From Opitutaceae bacterium (lineage in GTDB: Bacteria > Verrucomicrobiota > Verrucomicrobiia > Opitutales > Opitutaceae): DNA of 57,469 nucleotides. The stretch covers positions 1 through 57,469 of the forward strand of contig JAEUGX010000104.1 of the NCBI GenBank assembly GCA_016795545.1, read 5' to 3'. A program made the translations under genes and the position numbers. Positions 1 to 8,292 of the stretch are shown piece by piece. Under the pieces are notes generated by a model that was not told the DNA's origin, did no database searches, and saw only the letters and a program-made list of their open reading frames with translations. How positions within the stretch are numbered: the stretch's first letter is position 1; every line of letters begins with the position of its first letter.

Positions 1-123
1 AAGATGGGCGTGCGTTACTTCCTGCTGGGAAACATCACGATCATGATGAAGCTGGCCAGCGAGCAGGCCGTCAACAAGCTCAAGCAGTACGTGGCGGAAC
101 ATGACCAGGGGGGCCGCGGGTGA
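1..123 (+). CDS. C-terminal end of a probable HpcH/HpaI-family aldolase (partial)
   Basis: An open frame enters from the left edge and ends at a TGA at 121-123, leaving 40 residues. The tail reads MGVRYFLLG followed by an amphipathic helix. This resembles the end of HpcH/HpaI-type class II aldolases, where a beta strand (GxRFxxxxxD) and a final helix close the TIM barrel. The complete member at 49633-50421 ends comparably (EMGYRFFNVISD plus helix). The family cleaves 2-keto-3-deoxy acids. That would fit the enolase-superfamily dehydratase 4 kb downstream, but the match rests on a short tail and the assignment is tentative. The stop codon overlaps the next start as GTGA, so the two genes are probably translationally coupled. 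Confidence 0.5.
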   Translation, partial: KMGVRYFLLGNITIMMKLASEQAVNKLKQYVAEHDQGGRG

Positions 124-1139
124 ACGCCGCCGAGAGCGTCCGGCGGGGCCTTGACTGGCTGGCCGGCCAGAGCGACGCGCGCGGCTCGATCCAGAACTCT
201 CCCGAGGCGGTCGTCTACTACAAGAGCCCGGCCATCCTGGCGCTGGGCGGCCGGATGGAGGCGGCCGACCGCTGCCTGCGCTGGATCGAGGGCCACTTTC
301 TCGGGCCCCGGGGCGAGCTGGCCATTCCGGCCGGGCAGGAGCAGCAGAATCCGTTCAACGGGTACGACCGCGCCTGGGTCTGCTGGGGCGCGCTGCTTTG
401 CGGTCGTTACGACCTCGCCTTCCGCTTGGCGGAGGACATCCGCGCTTTCCAGGATCCCGCCACGGGCGGAGTCTGGGACAGCCAGGCGGCGCGCTCGGCC
501 GGCCAGGGCCGCCAGCACGCGATGTCGGCGGGCATCGTGGGCCTGGCGCTGCTGGCGACCCGGCATCTCGCGGAAGCCGAGCGCGCGGCCCGTTTCGTCC
601 TGCGCGTGCTGGAGCTGCAGCGCGGCAATCCGGACGGGCTGTTTTTCTCCCTGGATGTCGCCGCCGGCGAAGCGCGGCTGAAGACGGAAAAGACCCCGAT
701 CAACTTCCTCGACCGGAAGGGGCTCAAGCAGCGCCCGGGCCGGCTCGGGCCGATCCTGGTCCTGCTCGCCCGGCTCTATCGCGCCACGGGCGACCGGTCC
801 TACCTGGAGGGCGCGCGCGCCTATGCCCAGGCCATGCTCGCCGCCGGGGAAGGGGCGTACCTCTGCGTCGAGGGGCACAAGTTTGTCTGGGGCTTGACGG
901 AAGTTGCCGCCGCCGATCCCGGCGCCGATCGGTCCGCGGGCGCAGCGGCGGCCGACCGGATCGTGGCCTATGTTGTCGGCCGGCAACAGGCCGACGGGCA
1001 GTGGCACGCCGATTCCGGCGTGGCGGATCCCGCGCAGGCGCAGCCGTTGTTCTGGCGCATCGACACGACCTGCAACGTGCTGGTCGGCCTGATGCACTAC
1101 TGCTGGGCGCGGAACGAGGCGATCGCGCCGCGCGCCTGA
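120..1139 (+). CDS. Uncharacterised protein with terpenoid-cyclase/prenyltransferase-like alpha-toroid fold
   Basis: The product is 339 residues with a GTG start in a GTGA overlap with the preceding gene. No signal peptide or membrane segment is visible. The sequence is a series of amphipathic helices with recurring aromatic/Gly turns (SAILALGG-like, QNPFNGYDRAWVCWG, GLALLATRH, DTTCNVLVGLMHY). This is the pattern of alpha/alpha-toroid proteins such as squalene-cyclase-like or unsaturated-glucuronyl-hydrolase-like folds. I do not recognise a catalytic motif (no DXDD), so no reaction is assigned. The coupling with the aldolase-like gene suggests a role in the same sugar or acid pathway, which is inference. 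Confidence 0.6.
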   Translation: MNAAESVRRGLDWLAGQSDARGSIQNSPEAVVYYKSPAILALGGRMEAADRCLRWIEGHFLGPRGELAIPAGQEQQNPFNGYDRAWVCWGALLCGRYDLAFRLAEDIRAFQDPATGGVWDSQAARSAGQGRQHAMSAGIVGLALLATRHLAEAERAARFVLRVLELQRGNPDGLFFSLDVAAGEARLKTEKTPINFLDRKGLKQRPGRLGPILVLLARLYRATGDRSYLEGARAYAQAMLAAGEGAYLCVEGHKFVWGLTEVAAADPGADRSAGAAAADRIVAYVVGRQQADGQWHADSGVADPAQAQPLFWRIDTTCNVLVGLMHYCWARNEAIAPRA

Positions 1140-1168
1140 CGCCGGCGCGCGGCCCCCGGGCCGGAACG

Positions 1169-1948
1169 TCACCAAGCCGTCCAGCCGCCGTCGACGACGA
1201 GGCTGTGGCCCGTGACGTAGGACGCGCCATCGGTCAGCAGGAAAAGCGTCGGGCCCACGATCTCGTGGTTCACGCCGACCCGGTGGAGCGGCGCCTTGCG
1301 GTTCAGATCCTGGATGAACCCGGGAAACTGCGCCTGCACCGCGGGATTCGGGAACGGCCCCGGGGTGATGCAGTTGAAACGGAGGCCCGCGGGTCCGTAG
1401 TGCACCGCGAGGTAACGCGCCATCTGGAGGATCGCCGCCTTGCCCGCGCCGTAGTCGATCGGATTGGGCGCCATCGGGTCCCGGTAGATGCGCGGGTCGG
1501 GCGCCACCACGCCGTACATGCTGGAGAAAAGCACGAAGCTGCCGTGGCCGCGCGCCTTCATGCGCTCGGCGAGCGCCCGGCACAGGGCGAAGGTCGGGGT
1601 CAGCGCGAGGTCGAAGGTCTGCTGGAACTCCTGCAGCGCGAGGTCCTCCAGGCGCTTGCCGCGGGACGAGGCGGTGACGAGGTGGACGACGCCATCCGGC
1701 AGGCCGTGCTGCGCGACCAGGGTGTCGACCGCCGCCGGCAGGCCGGCGGCGTCATGGAAGTCCAGCGTCAGCGGGACCGTGCGCTGCAGCTGGCGCTCCT
1801 TGACGAGGCTCTCCGCGCGGCCGGGCAGGTCAAAGCACAGGACCTTGGCGCAATGCCGGTCGAGTTCGGCGGTGATGGCGGAGCCGAGGTAACCGGCGCC
1901 GCCGGTGACCCAGATGTTTTTTCCTTCGAGGGAATACCAGGATTTCAT
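1169..1948 (-). CDS. Short-chain dehydrogenase/reductase (SDR)
   Basis: This is a 259-residue classical SDR. The N-terminal nucleotide-binding motif is VTGGAGYLGSAI (about residues 13-24). The active-site Ser lies in VLFSSMYG and the catalytic Tyr/Lys pair is in DYGAGKAA (YxxxK). The C-terminal part has the usual ITPGPFPNP and HSLVVDGGW segments. It probably oxidises or reduces a hydroxyl/keto group of a small sugar or sugar acid with NAD(P); the substrate is unknown. The ATG shares an ATGA overlap with the stop of the upstream MFS gene, so the two are cotranscribed and coupled. It ends 30 bp from the convergent gene at 120-1139. Confidence 0.88.
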   Translation of the reverse strand: MKSWYSLEGKNIWVTGGAGYLGSAITAELDRHCAKVLCFDLPGRAESLVKERQLQRTVPLTLDFHDAAGLPAAVDTLVAQHGLPDGVVHLVTASSRGKRLEDLALQEFQQTFDLALTPTFALCRALAERMKARGHGSFVLFSSMYGVVAPDPRIYRDPMAPNPIDYGAGKAAILQMARYLAVHYGPAGLRFNCITPGPFPNPAVQAQFPGFIQDLNRKAPLHRVGVNHEIVGPTLFLLTDGASYVTGHSLVVDGGWTAW

Positions 1949-3207
1949 GGAGAGGGGGAGGGGGGCGTGGAGTAGGCGCGGGCTTTGGCCATGTCGCGCT
2001 CCATGAAGAACCAGTACGAGCAGAGCATGACGCCGCCCGCGAGCACGTAGATGAACGACGAGGCGCCGAAAATCAGGTTGAGCCCCAGGTCCTGCTTGAG
2101 GAATCCGGTCAGCAGCACGCCGATGCCGCCGGCGGCCGAGCCGCACGTGTTGAGGATGCCGATGGCGGTCGCACGAAACGGGGGCGGGACGACCTCGCAG
2201 ATGATCGGGTGCTCGCTCGGGATGCCCAGGGCCCGGATCGCGGAGGAGATCATGAGGCTCGCCGCCACCAGGGCGAACCCCGGCGCGCCGATCATCAGGA
2301 AGAGGAACGGGCTGCTGACGATGAAGGAAAGGCCCTTGATCAGCGCGCGCGCGCGGGCGTCGCGGCGCACGAGCACGTCGGACAGCCAGCCGCCCGCGCC
2401 GATGCCGAGGAAGACCGGAGCCTTGTACAGCGCGACCCCGGCCAGGCCGGCCGCGCCCAGCTTCAACCCGTGGTTCTCGGCGAAGAACAGCGGCAGCCAC
2501 TGGAGGAAGATCCACGACGCCACGCCCGCGCCCATCGCGCTGATCACCAGACAGTGGAAGGAGGGCACCCGCAGCAGGTAACCCCAGGCGGCCCAGGCGC
2601 TCGGGCGCGGCGGCGCGTCGGGCCGCGGGGCCGCGGGTGCGGCCGGCGCGGGGCCGCCGGACAGGAAGAACGGGGACACCAGGGCGAGCAGCAGCCCCAG
2701 GCCGCCCAGCAACCAGAAGCCGAACCGCCAGCCCAGGTACTCGGCCAGCAGCCCGGCCAGGGAGCCGCCCAGCACCAGGCCGAGGTTGAGCCCCAGCATG
2801 TGGAAGCCCATCGCCTTGCCGAGCGTTGCCTTGCCGTGGTGTTCCCCGAGCAGCGCTCCGGCGGCGGGCAGGTAGAAGCACTCCGCGATCCCGAGCGCCG
2901 TCCGGAGCACGAACAGCGCCATGATGCTGGTGGCCAGCCCGGTGAAGATCGTGACCACGCTCCAGGCGACCAGGCTCCAGACCACCACTCGCGGCCGGGA
3001 CAACCGGTCCGCGAGGTTGCCCGCGAACGGCGAGGCGATGGCGTAGCTCCAGAGGAACAGCATGCCCACGATGCCCACCTGCGCATCGGTGATGCCGAGG
3101 TCGGCGCGCAGCGGCGGGATGACGGAGGAGAGCGCGGCCCGGTCCGCGTAGTTCAAGCCGGCGGCGACGAACAGGAAGAGCGCGACACGCCAGGGCCGGG
3201 AGATCAT
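1945..3207 (-). CDS. MFS transporter (ACS/hexuronate-like)
   Basis: The protein has 420 residues with about 12 hydrophobic segments and a hydrophilic Pro/Ala-rich central loop (about residues 205-225). The first membrane segment carries NYADRAALS and is followed by the MFS loop motif FAGNLADRLSRPR. Both are typical of the anion:cation symporter group, which imports hexuronates and related organic acids. It is clearly paralogous to the transporter at 48343-49602 in motif order and end (WFFMERDM versus RFFMQRDM). ATG start with a C-rich leader and no Shine-Dalgarno. It heads an operon with the SDR gene. Two GTATAC sites lie 45 and 135 bp upstream, suggesting control by the divergent GntR gene. 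The substrate is inferred only. Confidence 0.88.
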   Translation of the reverse strand: MISRPWRVALFLFVAAGLNYADRAALSSVIPPLRADLGITDAQVGIVGMLFLWSYAIASPFAGNLADRLSRPRVVVWSLVAWSVVTIFTGLATSIMALFVLRTALGIAECFYLPAAGALLGEHHGKATLGKAMGFHMLGLNLGLVLGGSLAGLLAEYLGWRFGFWLLGGLGLLLALVSPFFLSGGPAPAAPAAPRPDAPPRPSAWAAWGYLLRVPSFHCLVISAMGAGVASWIFLQWLPLFFAENHGLKLGAAGLAGVALYKAPVFLGIGAGGWLSDVLVRRDARARALIKGLSFIVSSPFLFLMIGAPGFALVAASLMISSAIRALGIPSEHPIICEVVPPPFRATAIGILNTCGSAAGGIGVLLTGFLKQDLGLNLIFGASSFIYVLAGGVMLCSYWFFMERDMAKARAYSTPPSPSP

Positions 3208-3247
3208 GGGTTGGACGCGGGGGGAGCGGATCCGCGGGTTGCGGAGA

Positions 3248-3352
3248 AATTGTATACCTGATGGGGCATCCGACCCCGGTCAAGGGTTTACTGGGCTGCA
3301 TGCCAAGCTGAGGCGTGTTCGGCCGGGTTGGGTCCGGTCTTGTATACCTTTC
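3248..3352. promoter_or_regulatory. Pair of GTATAC-centred putative operators between MFS and gntR
   Basis: GTATAC occurs at 3252-3257 and 3342-3347, both in the context TTGTATACCT, 90 bp apart. FadR/FCD-type GntR regulators bind short palindromes of the form TNGTNNACNA, so these are good candidates for autoregulation and for control of the divergent MFS-SDR operon. The same core occurs twice more on the other side of the regulator gene. Binding itself is inferred. Confidence 0.55.
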
Positions 3353-3434
3353 CGGCCACGCGGGGGAACCGGCGCCGGCGCGCGTTCCGAATTGGGATTG
3401 ATACCGGGCCGGACTCCGGGCTATCCAGCAGTGC

Positions 3435-4187
3435 GTGAAGACCGTTAATTCCGACGTTGCGTACGATTACATCCGCAAGCGGATCCTGAACGGGGAGTAT
3501 CCGCCGGGTCATCCGCTGATGACCTACGAGCTTTCCCGGGCGATTGGAGTCAGCCGCACGCCCGTCCGGGATGCCCTGCGGCAGCTGGAAAGCGACGGCC
3601 TGGTCAGCATCCGCGCGCGGCTGGGCGCCAGCGTGAAGAAAATGTCGTTGAAGGAGTTTCGCGAGATGTGCGGCTTGCGCTTCGCCCTCGAGTCGTACGC
3701 GGCCTACCTCGCGGCCCAGGAGCGGACCGGCGAGGATCTGCGGGAGATGGCCCTCACGCTCGAGACGATGCGGCGGCTCTCCGAGCGGCTCATCGCCGCG
3801 AAGAAGGAGGACAAGCCCACGCTCGACCAGCTCCGGGTGGAGGATGTGCGTTTCCACATCGCCATCATCACCAGCGCCAAGAGCGAGCTCCTGAAACAGG
3901 AGGTGCTCCGCCTGCACATCGTCAACCGGGTGGTGTCCGGACCCACGCCCGGCCAGCACAACTCGCCCGAGGGCAAGGCCGCCCGCGACGCCCGCCGCCG
4001 CGAGGTCATCCGCAGCCATGAGAAGATCCACGAGGCGATCGCCCGCGGCAACCCCGTTGCCGCCAAGGACGCCATGGAGCGGCACATCCAGGACATCATC
4101 GACACCGCCATCCGCGACATGTCCCTCGCCGAACACCAGGCGAGCGCCCGGCCCCTCACGGAAGAGGAGCTGAGCTACGCCACCTGA
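3435..4187 (+). CDS. GntR-family transcriptional regulator, FCD (FadR) subfamily
   Basis: This 250-residue cytoplasmic DNA-binding regulator has a winged helix-turn-helix at residues 1-75 (ELSRAIGVSRTPVRDALRQL is the recognition region). The all-helical FCD ligand domain spans about 75-225. Candidate metal ligands of the FCD domain are present: D137 and H141 (EDVRFH), H195 (RSHEKIH) and H217 (MERH). It therefore probably senses an organic acid through a bound divalent metal. GTG start at 3435. It lies between the divergent MFS-SDR operon and the downstream enolase-superfamily gene. GTATAC sites flank it on both sides, consistent with a local repressor of the catabolic cluster. Confidence 0.9.
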   Translation: MKTVNSDVAYDYIRKRILNGEYPPGHPLMTYELSRAIGVSRTPVRDALRQLESDGLVSIRARLGASVKKMSLKEFREMCGLRFALESYAAYLAAQERTGEDLREMALTLETMRRLSERLIAAKKEDKPTLDQLRVEDVRFHIAIITSAKSELLKQEVLRLHIVNRVVSGPTPGQHNSPEGKAARDARRREVIRSHEKIHEAIARGNPVAAKDAMERHIQDIIDTAIRDMSLAEHQASARPLTEEELSYAT

Positions 4188-4206
4188 GCGCGGGCCAGGT
4201 TGGAGA

Positions 4207-4285
4207 ATTTAGTATACATTTTGAGAGCGGTTTTCCCAGGGAATGGCGGGAAATCCGGGATGCGCTGCAAAAAAGTATACTTTGC
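4207..4285. promoter_or_regulatory. Second pair of GTATAC-centred putative operators, upstream of the dehydratase gene
   Basis: GTATAC at 4212-4217 (context TTAGTATACATT) and 4275-4280 (context AAAGTATACTTT, an extended palindrome) lie 63 bp apart between gntR and the enolase-superfamily gene. The surrounding 80 bp is AT-rich compared with the genes. These match the pair upstream of gntR and imply one regulon across the cluster. This is inference from the motif and its placement. Confidence 0.55.
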
Positions 4286-4343
4286 GGGTTGACGCCGGGT
4301 TCGGCCGGGCCGCAGCATGCCGGCCGGCCCGCGCGCCCCCGCC

Positions 4344-5555
4344 ATGAAAATCACCGATGTCCGCACCGTGCTGTTGACCGGCCCTTCGAGCAACGATCCC
4401 TACATCCAGGAGGCGCGGCTGCGGCGCAGCGCGGCCTTCATCGAGATCGTCACCGACGGCCCGCACGTCGGCATCGGGGAGACCTACGCCGGCTATTTCT
4501 GTCCGGAGGCGGTGCCGGCGATCGTGGACTTCTTCAAGCCGATCCTGGTCGGCCAGACCGTGGAGGACATCCCGACGCTCTGGGAGCGGATGTACCGGTG
4601 CGGCAACTTCTGGTGCCGGGTGGGACTGGGCGTCATCGTGATCAACGGCATCGAGGCGGCGCTGTGGGATCTCAAGGGCAAGCTGCTGGGGCTGCCGGTC
4701 CACGCCCTGCTCGGAGGCAGCAAGTTCGAGCGCCTGCCCTGCTACGCCACGGGCGGGCCGAGCAATTACCCGAAGGAGCGGCTGGCGAAGAAGATGGATT
4801 ATTACCTCTCGCTGGGCTTCCGCGGGCTGAAGGTGGGGGCGGGCAGCCGCACGCCCGAGGGCAAATATGTCGGGCGCACGCCGGCCGAGGCCGCGGACTT
4901 CGAGGCGGACAAGCTGGCGTTCATGCGCCGGCACGTCGGGCCCGATGTGTGGCTGATGATGGACGGCCACATGGGCAACCACTCGCTCTTCACCTGGACC
5001 GTCGAGATCGCGATCGCGGTGGCGAAGGCGGTGGAGCCCTACCACCTGTTCTTCCTGGAGGAGCCGCTGCACTACACGGATCCGTGGGGCTACGCGGAGC
5101 TCTGCCGCGCGACGTCTACGCCGATCGCGGGCGGGGAATGCCTGACGGCGGCCTATGAGTGGCGGGTGTTCACCGAGCAGGACTCGTTCGACATCGGGCA
5201 GCCCGACGCCTCGTTCACCGGCGGCCTCGGGGAGTTCCTGCGCGTGGCGGCCATGCTGGAGCAGCGCGGCCGCAAGATCGCGACGCACGCCTGGGGCGCG
5301 GGCGCGTCGCTGATGCAGAACATTCACGCCGGCTTCGCCGCGCCGAACACCTGCATGCTCGAGGTGCCGCCGGCGTACGCCGGGCTGCATGCGGACATGA
5401 TCGACGGCGGGCTCGTGATCCGGGACGGCTACGTGCTGCCGCCGGAGCGCCCGGGTCTCGGCGTGGTGCTGACCGACGAGATCAAGCGCCGCTACCCCTT
5501 CGTGCCGGGCAGCGGCGAGTTCACCAGCGTGCCCGGGAAGTTGCTGGCGCCCTAG
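4344..5555 (+). CDS. Mandelate racemase/muconate lactonizing enzyme-like (enolase superfamily) protein
   Basis: The product is 403 residues, taking ATG 4344 (MKITDVRTV), where family homology begins; an in-frame ATG at 4317 would add nine Pro/Ala residues. It has the N-terminal capping domain and the C-terminal TIM barrel with superfamily residues. These are a Lys in LKVGAG, metal ligands in MMDGH, FLEEPL and AGGECL, an Asp in DIGQPD, and the general base His in THAWG. Such enzymes dehydrate or epimerise acid sugars (for example aldonates) via an enolate. Together with an aldolase-like gene, SDR and MFS importer it suggests dehydration to a 2-keto-3-deoxy acid. The substrate is not determinable. 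The TAG stop overlaps the convergent amidase stop at CTAG. Confidence 0.9.
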   Translation: MKITDVRTVLLTGPSSNDPYIQEARLRRSAAFIEIVTDGPHVGIGETYAGYFCPEAVPAIVDFFKPILVGQTVEDIPTLWERMYRCGNFWCRVGLGVIVINGIEAALWDLKGKLLGLPVHALLGGSKFERLPCYATGGPSNYPKERLAKKMDYYLSLGFRGLKVGAGSRTPEGKYVGRTPAEAADFEADKLAFMRRHVGPDVWLMMDGHMGNHSLFTWTVEIAIAVAKAVEPYHLFFLEEPLHYTDPWGYAELCRATSTPIAGGECLTAAYEWRVFTEQDSFDIGQPDASFTGGLGEFLRVAAMLEQRGRKIATHAWGAGASLMQNIHAGFAAPNTCMLEVPPAYAGLHADMIDGGLVIRDGYVLPPERPGLGVVLTDEIKRRYPFVPGSGEFTSVPGKLLAP

Positions 5556-7318
5556 CCGCGCGGCGCCTGCCGGTAGGCGATCCAGCCGCCGAACTCCGTG
5601 ATGTCCTCGGCGCCGGCGAGCGCGCGCGGCTCGCAGAGGAAGCCCTTCACGCTGCGCCCGTCCGCCAGCTCGACCGTGCCGATCACGAGGGGCGGCGGCA
5701 CCGCCGCCACGAACTGCCCGAAGGCGGCCGGAGCCAGCGCGTAGGTCTCCACGGCGATGGCGCGGCCACCATCGCCATCGCCGGCGGCCGCGCGGACCAG
5801 CCCGGGCTTGGGCGGCACCGTGCCGCTCAGGGCGTAGAGGCGGTAGTCCGGCGCCGTGGTGGTCGCCGTCACGAACTGGGCGCCGAGCGATGTGAGCTGG
5901 CCGTGCAGCGGCTGGCCGCGAAGGTGCGCGCCGCAGACCGCCAGCTCGATCCATCCGGGCGGCAGGGCGACGGCGGCGGGGGGCGGTGACTCGCCCAGGT
6001 AGCGCGCGCCGAGCTCCAGCAGGTGCGGCTCCCGCCACGCCGGGGCGCACAGGGTGACGCCGAAGCCGGGCCCGGCGGCGAACTGGCCGGCCGGCAGGGC
6101 CAGCCCGCACAGGTCCAGCAGGTTCATGAAGTTGGTGTAATGTCCGAGGCGGCTGTTGAGGCGCACCGGGTCCGCCTGGACCTCGGCGACGCGGTACGGG
6201 CCGGCGATGGTCGGGATGACCAGCGCGTCGATGTCCGCCAGCACCCGGTCCGCGGTGCGGCGCAGTGCCGCCAGCTCGTAGGCTGCGGCGAAGGCTGACG
6301 CGGCGGAATGGACCTCGCCGCCGAGGATGATCGCGGCGACCGTGGGGTCGACCCGGGCGGTCGTGGTGTGGCGGTGCAGCCGGATGAACCCGCCCACAGC
6401 GGCCTCGCGCTCGGCCACCCACGGGCCCTCGTAGAGCAGCCGCGCCGCGGCCAGGAACGGGGCGAGGTCGACCGGGACGATCTCGGCGCCGGCCGCCTCG
6501 AGACGGCCGAGCGCCGCGGCGAACAGGGCGGGCGACTCGGCGTGGCCGAACCACTCGCGCTGCTCCGGCGAAAGCACGCCCAGCCGGGGCCGGGCCGCGA
6601 GCGGGCCGACGGCCGCCGTCGTGGCCGAACGGCCGTAGGGGTCCTCGGGATCGAATCCCTCCGCCACGGCCAGCAGGGCGGCGGCGCTCGCGATGTCCGG
6701 GGTGAAGAAGGACACGCAGTCGAGCGAACGGCAGGCCGGGACGCAGCCGCGCGCGCTGACCCGGCCCCGCGTGGGTTTCAGGCCGATGATGCCGTTGAGG
6801 GCAGCCGGCACCCGGCCGGATCCGGCGGTGTCGGTGCCGAGCGCGAACCCGACCAGCCCGGCGGCGACCGCCACGGCCGAGCCGCTGCTCGAGCCGCCGG
6901 AGATGTAATCGCGGTTGGCGACGTTGCGCGGGGCGCCGTGCGGCGAGCGCGTGCCCACCAGGCCGGTGGCAAACTGGTCCAGGTTCGTCTTGCCCACCGG
7001 AATCGCGCCGGCGGCGATCAGCCGGGCGACCACGGGGGCCGACGTGGTTGGAGTGAAGCTGAATCCCGGGCAGCCCGCGGTCGTGGGCACGCCGGCGAGA
7101 TCGATGTTGTCCTTGATCGCGAAGGGCACGCCGTAGAGCGGCCGGCCGGCCGGACCCGCGGCCTGCACGCGTCGGGCGTGCTCCCGTAGCGCCTCGAGCG
7201 GCAGGCGGTGGATCCAGACCGCGGGATCGATCGCGGCGTAGGCTTCGCAGCGCCGCCAGACGTCTTCGACGTAGGCGACAAGGTCGGTGGCGGCGGTGGG
7301 ACGGATGAGAGGGATCAT
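5552..7318 (-). CDS. atzF: Allophanate hydrolase
   Basis: The protein has 588 residues. An N-terminal amidase-signature domain (about 1-460) carries the Ser-Ser-Lys triad: Lys in AIKDNID, Ser in GGSSSGSAVAV, nucleophile in TDTAGSGR. A C-terminal allophanate-hydrolase domain follows (about 460-588, with IGTVELADGRSVKGFLCEP and ITEFGGWIAY). The family hydrolyses allophanate (urea-1-carboxylate) to CO2 and ammonia. The ATG overlaps the stop of the upstream ABC ATPase as ATGA, so it is the last gene of the ABC operon. No urea carboxylase, biuret hydrolase or guanidine-pathway gene is in the window, so the source of allophanate is unclear. Confidence 0.9.
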   Translation of the reverse strand: MIPLIRPTAATDLVAYVEDVWRRCEAYAAIDPAVWIHRLPLEALREHARRVQAAGPAGRPLYGVPFAIKDNIDLAGVPTTAGCPGFSFTPTTSAPVVARLIAAGAIPVGKTNLDQFATGLVGTRSPHGAPRNVANRDYISGGSSSGSAVAVAAGLVGFALGTDTAGSGRVPAALNGIIGLKPTRGRVSARGCVPACRSLDCVSFFTPDIASAAALLAVAEGFDPEDPYGRSATTAAVGPLAARPRLGVLSPEQREWFGHAESPALFAAALGRLEAAGAEIVPVDLAPFLAAARLLYEGPWVAEREAAVGGFIRLHRHTTTARVDPTVAAIILGGEVHSAASAFAAAYELAALRRTADRVLADIDALVIPTIAGPYRVAEVQADPVRLNSRLGHYTNFMNLLDLCGLALPAGQFAAGPGFGVTLCAPAWREPHLLELGARYLGESPPPAAVALPPGWIELAVCGAHLRGQPLHGQLTSLGAQFVTATTTAPDYRLYALSGTVPPKPGLVRAAAGDGDGGRAIAVETYALAPAAFGQFVAAVPPPLVIGTVELADGRSVKGFLCEPRALAGAEDITEFGGWIAYRQAPRG

Positions 7319-8286
7319 GAGGGTGGATTGGGCGGCGTGGCGCTGGGAAAATGGCAGGCCGCCAGGGTGCCGGGCGGCGTCGGCCGGAGCGCGGGCGCGC
7401 TTTCCGTGCACTCGGGCCGGCCCTGGGGGCAGCGGCCGTGGAAGCGGCAAACCCGGGGCGGGGGATTGATCGGGCTGCGCACCTCCCCATCGAGCCGGAT
7501 CCGGGGCCCGTGCCGCCCGCCCGGGGCGGCGGACAGCAGGGCCCGCGTGTAGGGATGCTGCGGCTGGGCAAAGACCGTGGCCGTGTCGCCGGTCTCGACG
7601 ATCCGGCCGAGGTACATGACGGCGATCCGCGGGCAGAGCAGGCGCACGACCTGCAGGTCGTGCGACACGAAGAGGTAACTCACGCCCAGCCGGGCGCGGA
7701 GGTCGGCCAGCAGCCGGAGGATCACGGCCTGCACGGAGACGTCGAGGGCCGCGGTCGGCTCGTCGAGCACGAGCAGGGAGGGTTCGCTGCCGAGCGCGCG
7801 CGCGATCCCCGCCCGCGCCCGCTGGCCGCCGGACAGCTGGTGGGGGTAGCGGTCGAGGCATGCGCGCGGCAGCGCGACGAGGTCGGCCAGCTCCGCGACC
7901 CGGTGATGCCGCGCGCGCGGATCGGACAGCCCCCGCAGCAGCTCCAGCGGCTCGGCGATCGACTCGGCCACGGTGATCCGGGGATTGAGGCTGTCGCCCG
8001 CGTCCTGGAACACCTTCTGGATCCGGCCGCGCTCGGGCTGCCCGGCGAACGCGGCGGCTGGAATCGCGCCGATCGGCCGGCCGGCGAAGTGGATCGTGCC
8101 CCCGGTCGGGTCCGCGAGGCGGGCGACGAGTCGGGCGAGGGTAGACTTGCCGCAGCCCGACTCGCCGACGAGCCCCACCGACTCGCCGGCGAAGATGTCC
8201 AGGTCGACGCCGTCGACCGCGTGCAGGCTGCCGCGCTTGGTCGGGTAGACCTTCGAGACGTTGCGGAGCTCGAGCAGGGGGCCCAC
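7315..8286 (-). CDS. Peptide/nickel-type ABC transporter ATP-binding protein (DppF-like)
   Basis: This 323-residue ATPase has Walker A GESGCGKST (about residues 40-48), the signature QLSGGQRARAGIARAL, Walker B LLVLDEPTAALD and the switch His in FVSHDLQV. The C-terminal extension with clustered Cys (VCRFHGRCPQ) is the oligopeptide-transporter-specific region (oligo_HPY). The start is GTG at 8286, only 6 bp downstream of the previous stop. It couples to allophanate hydrolase by an ATGA overlap. It would energise import through the DppBC-like permeases; in this family paired D and F ATPases form a heterodimer. Confidence 0.92.
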   Translation of the reverse strand: MGPLLELRNVSKVYPTKRGSLHAVDGVDLDIFAGESVGLVGESGCGKSTLARLVARLADPTGGTIHFAGRPIGAIPAAAFAGQPERGRIQKVFQDAGDSLNPRITVAESIAEPLELLRGLSDPRARHHRVAELADLVALPRACLDRYPHQLSGGQRARAGIARALGSEPSLLVLDEPTAALDVSVQAVILRLLADLRARLGVSYLFVSHDLQVVRLLCPRIAVMYLGRIVETGDTATVFAQPQHPYTRALLSAAPGGRHGPRIRLDGEVRSPINPPPRVCRFHGRCPQGRPECTESAPALRPTPPGTLAACHFPSATPPNPPS

Positions 8287-8292
8287 GGAAGT

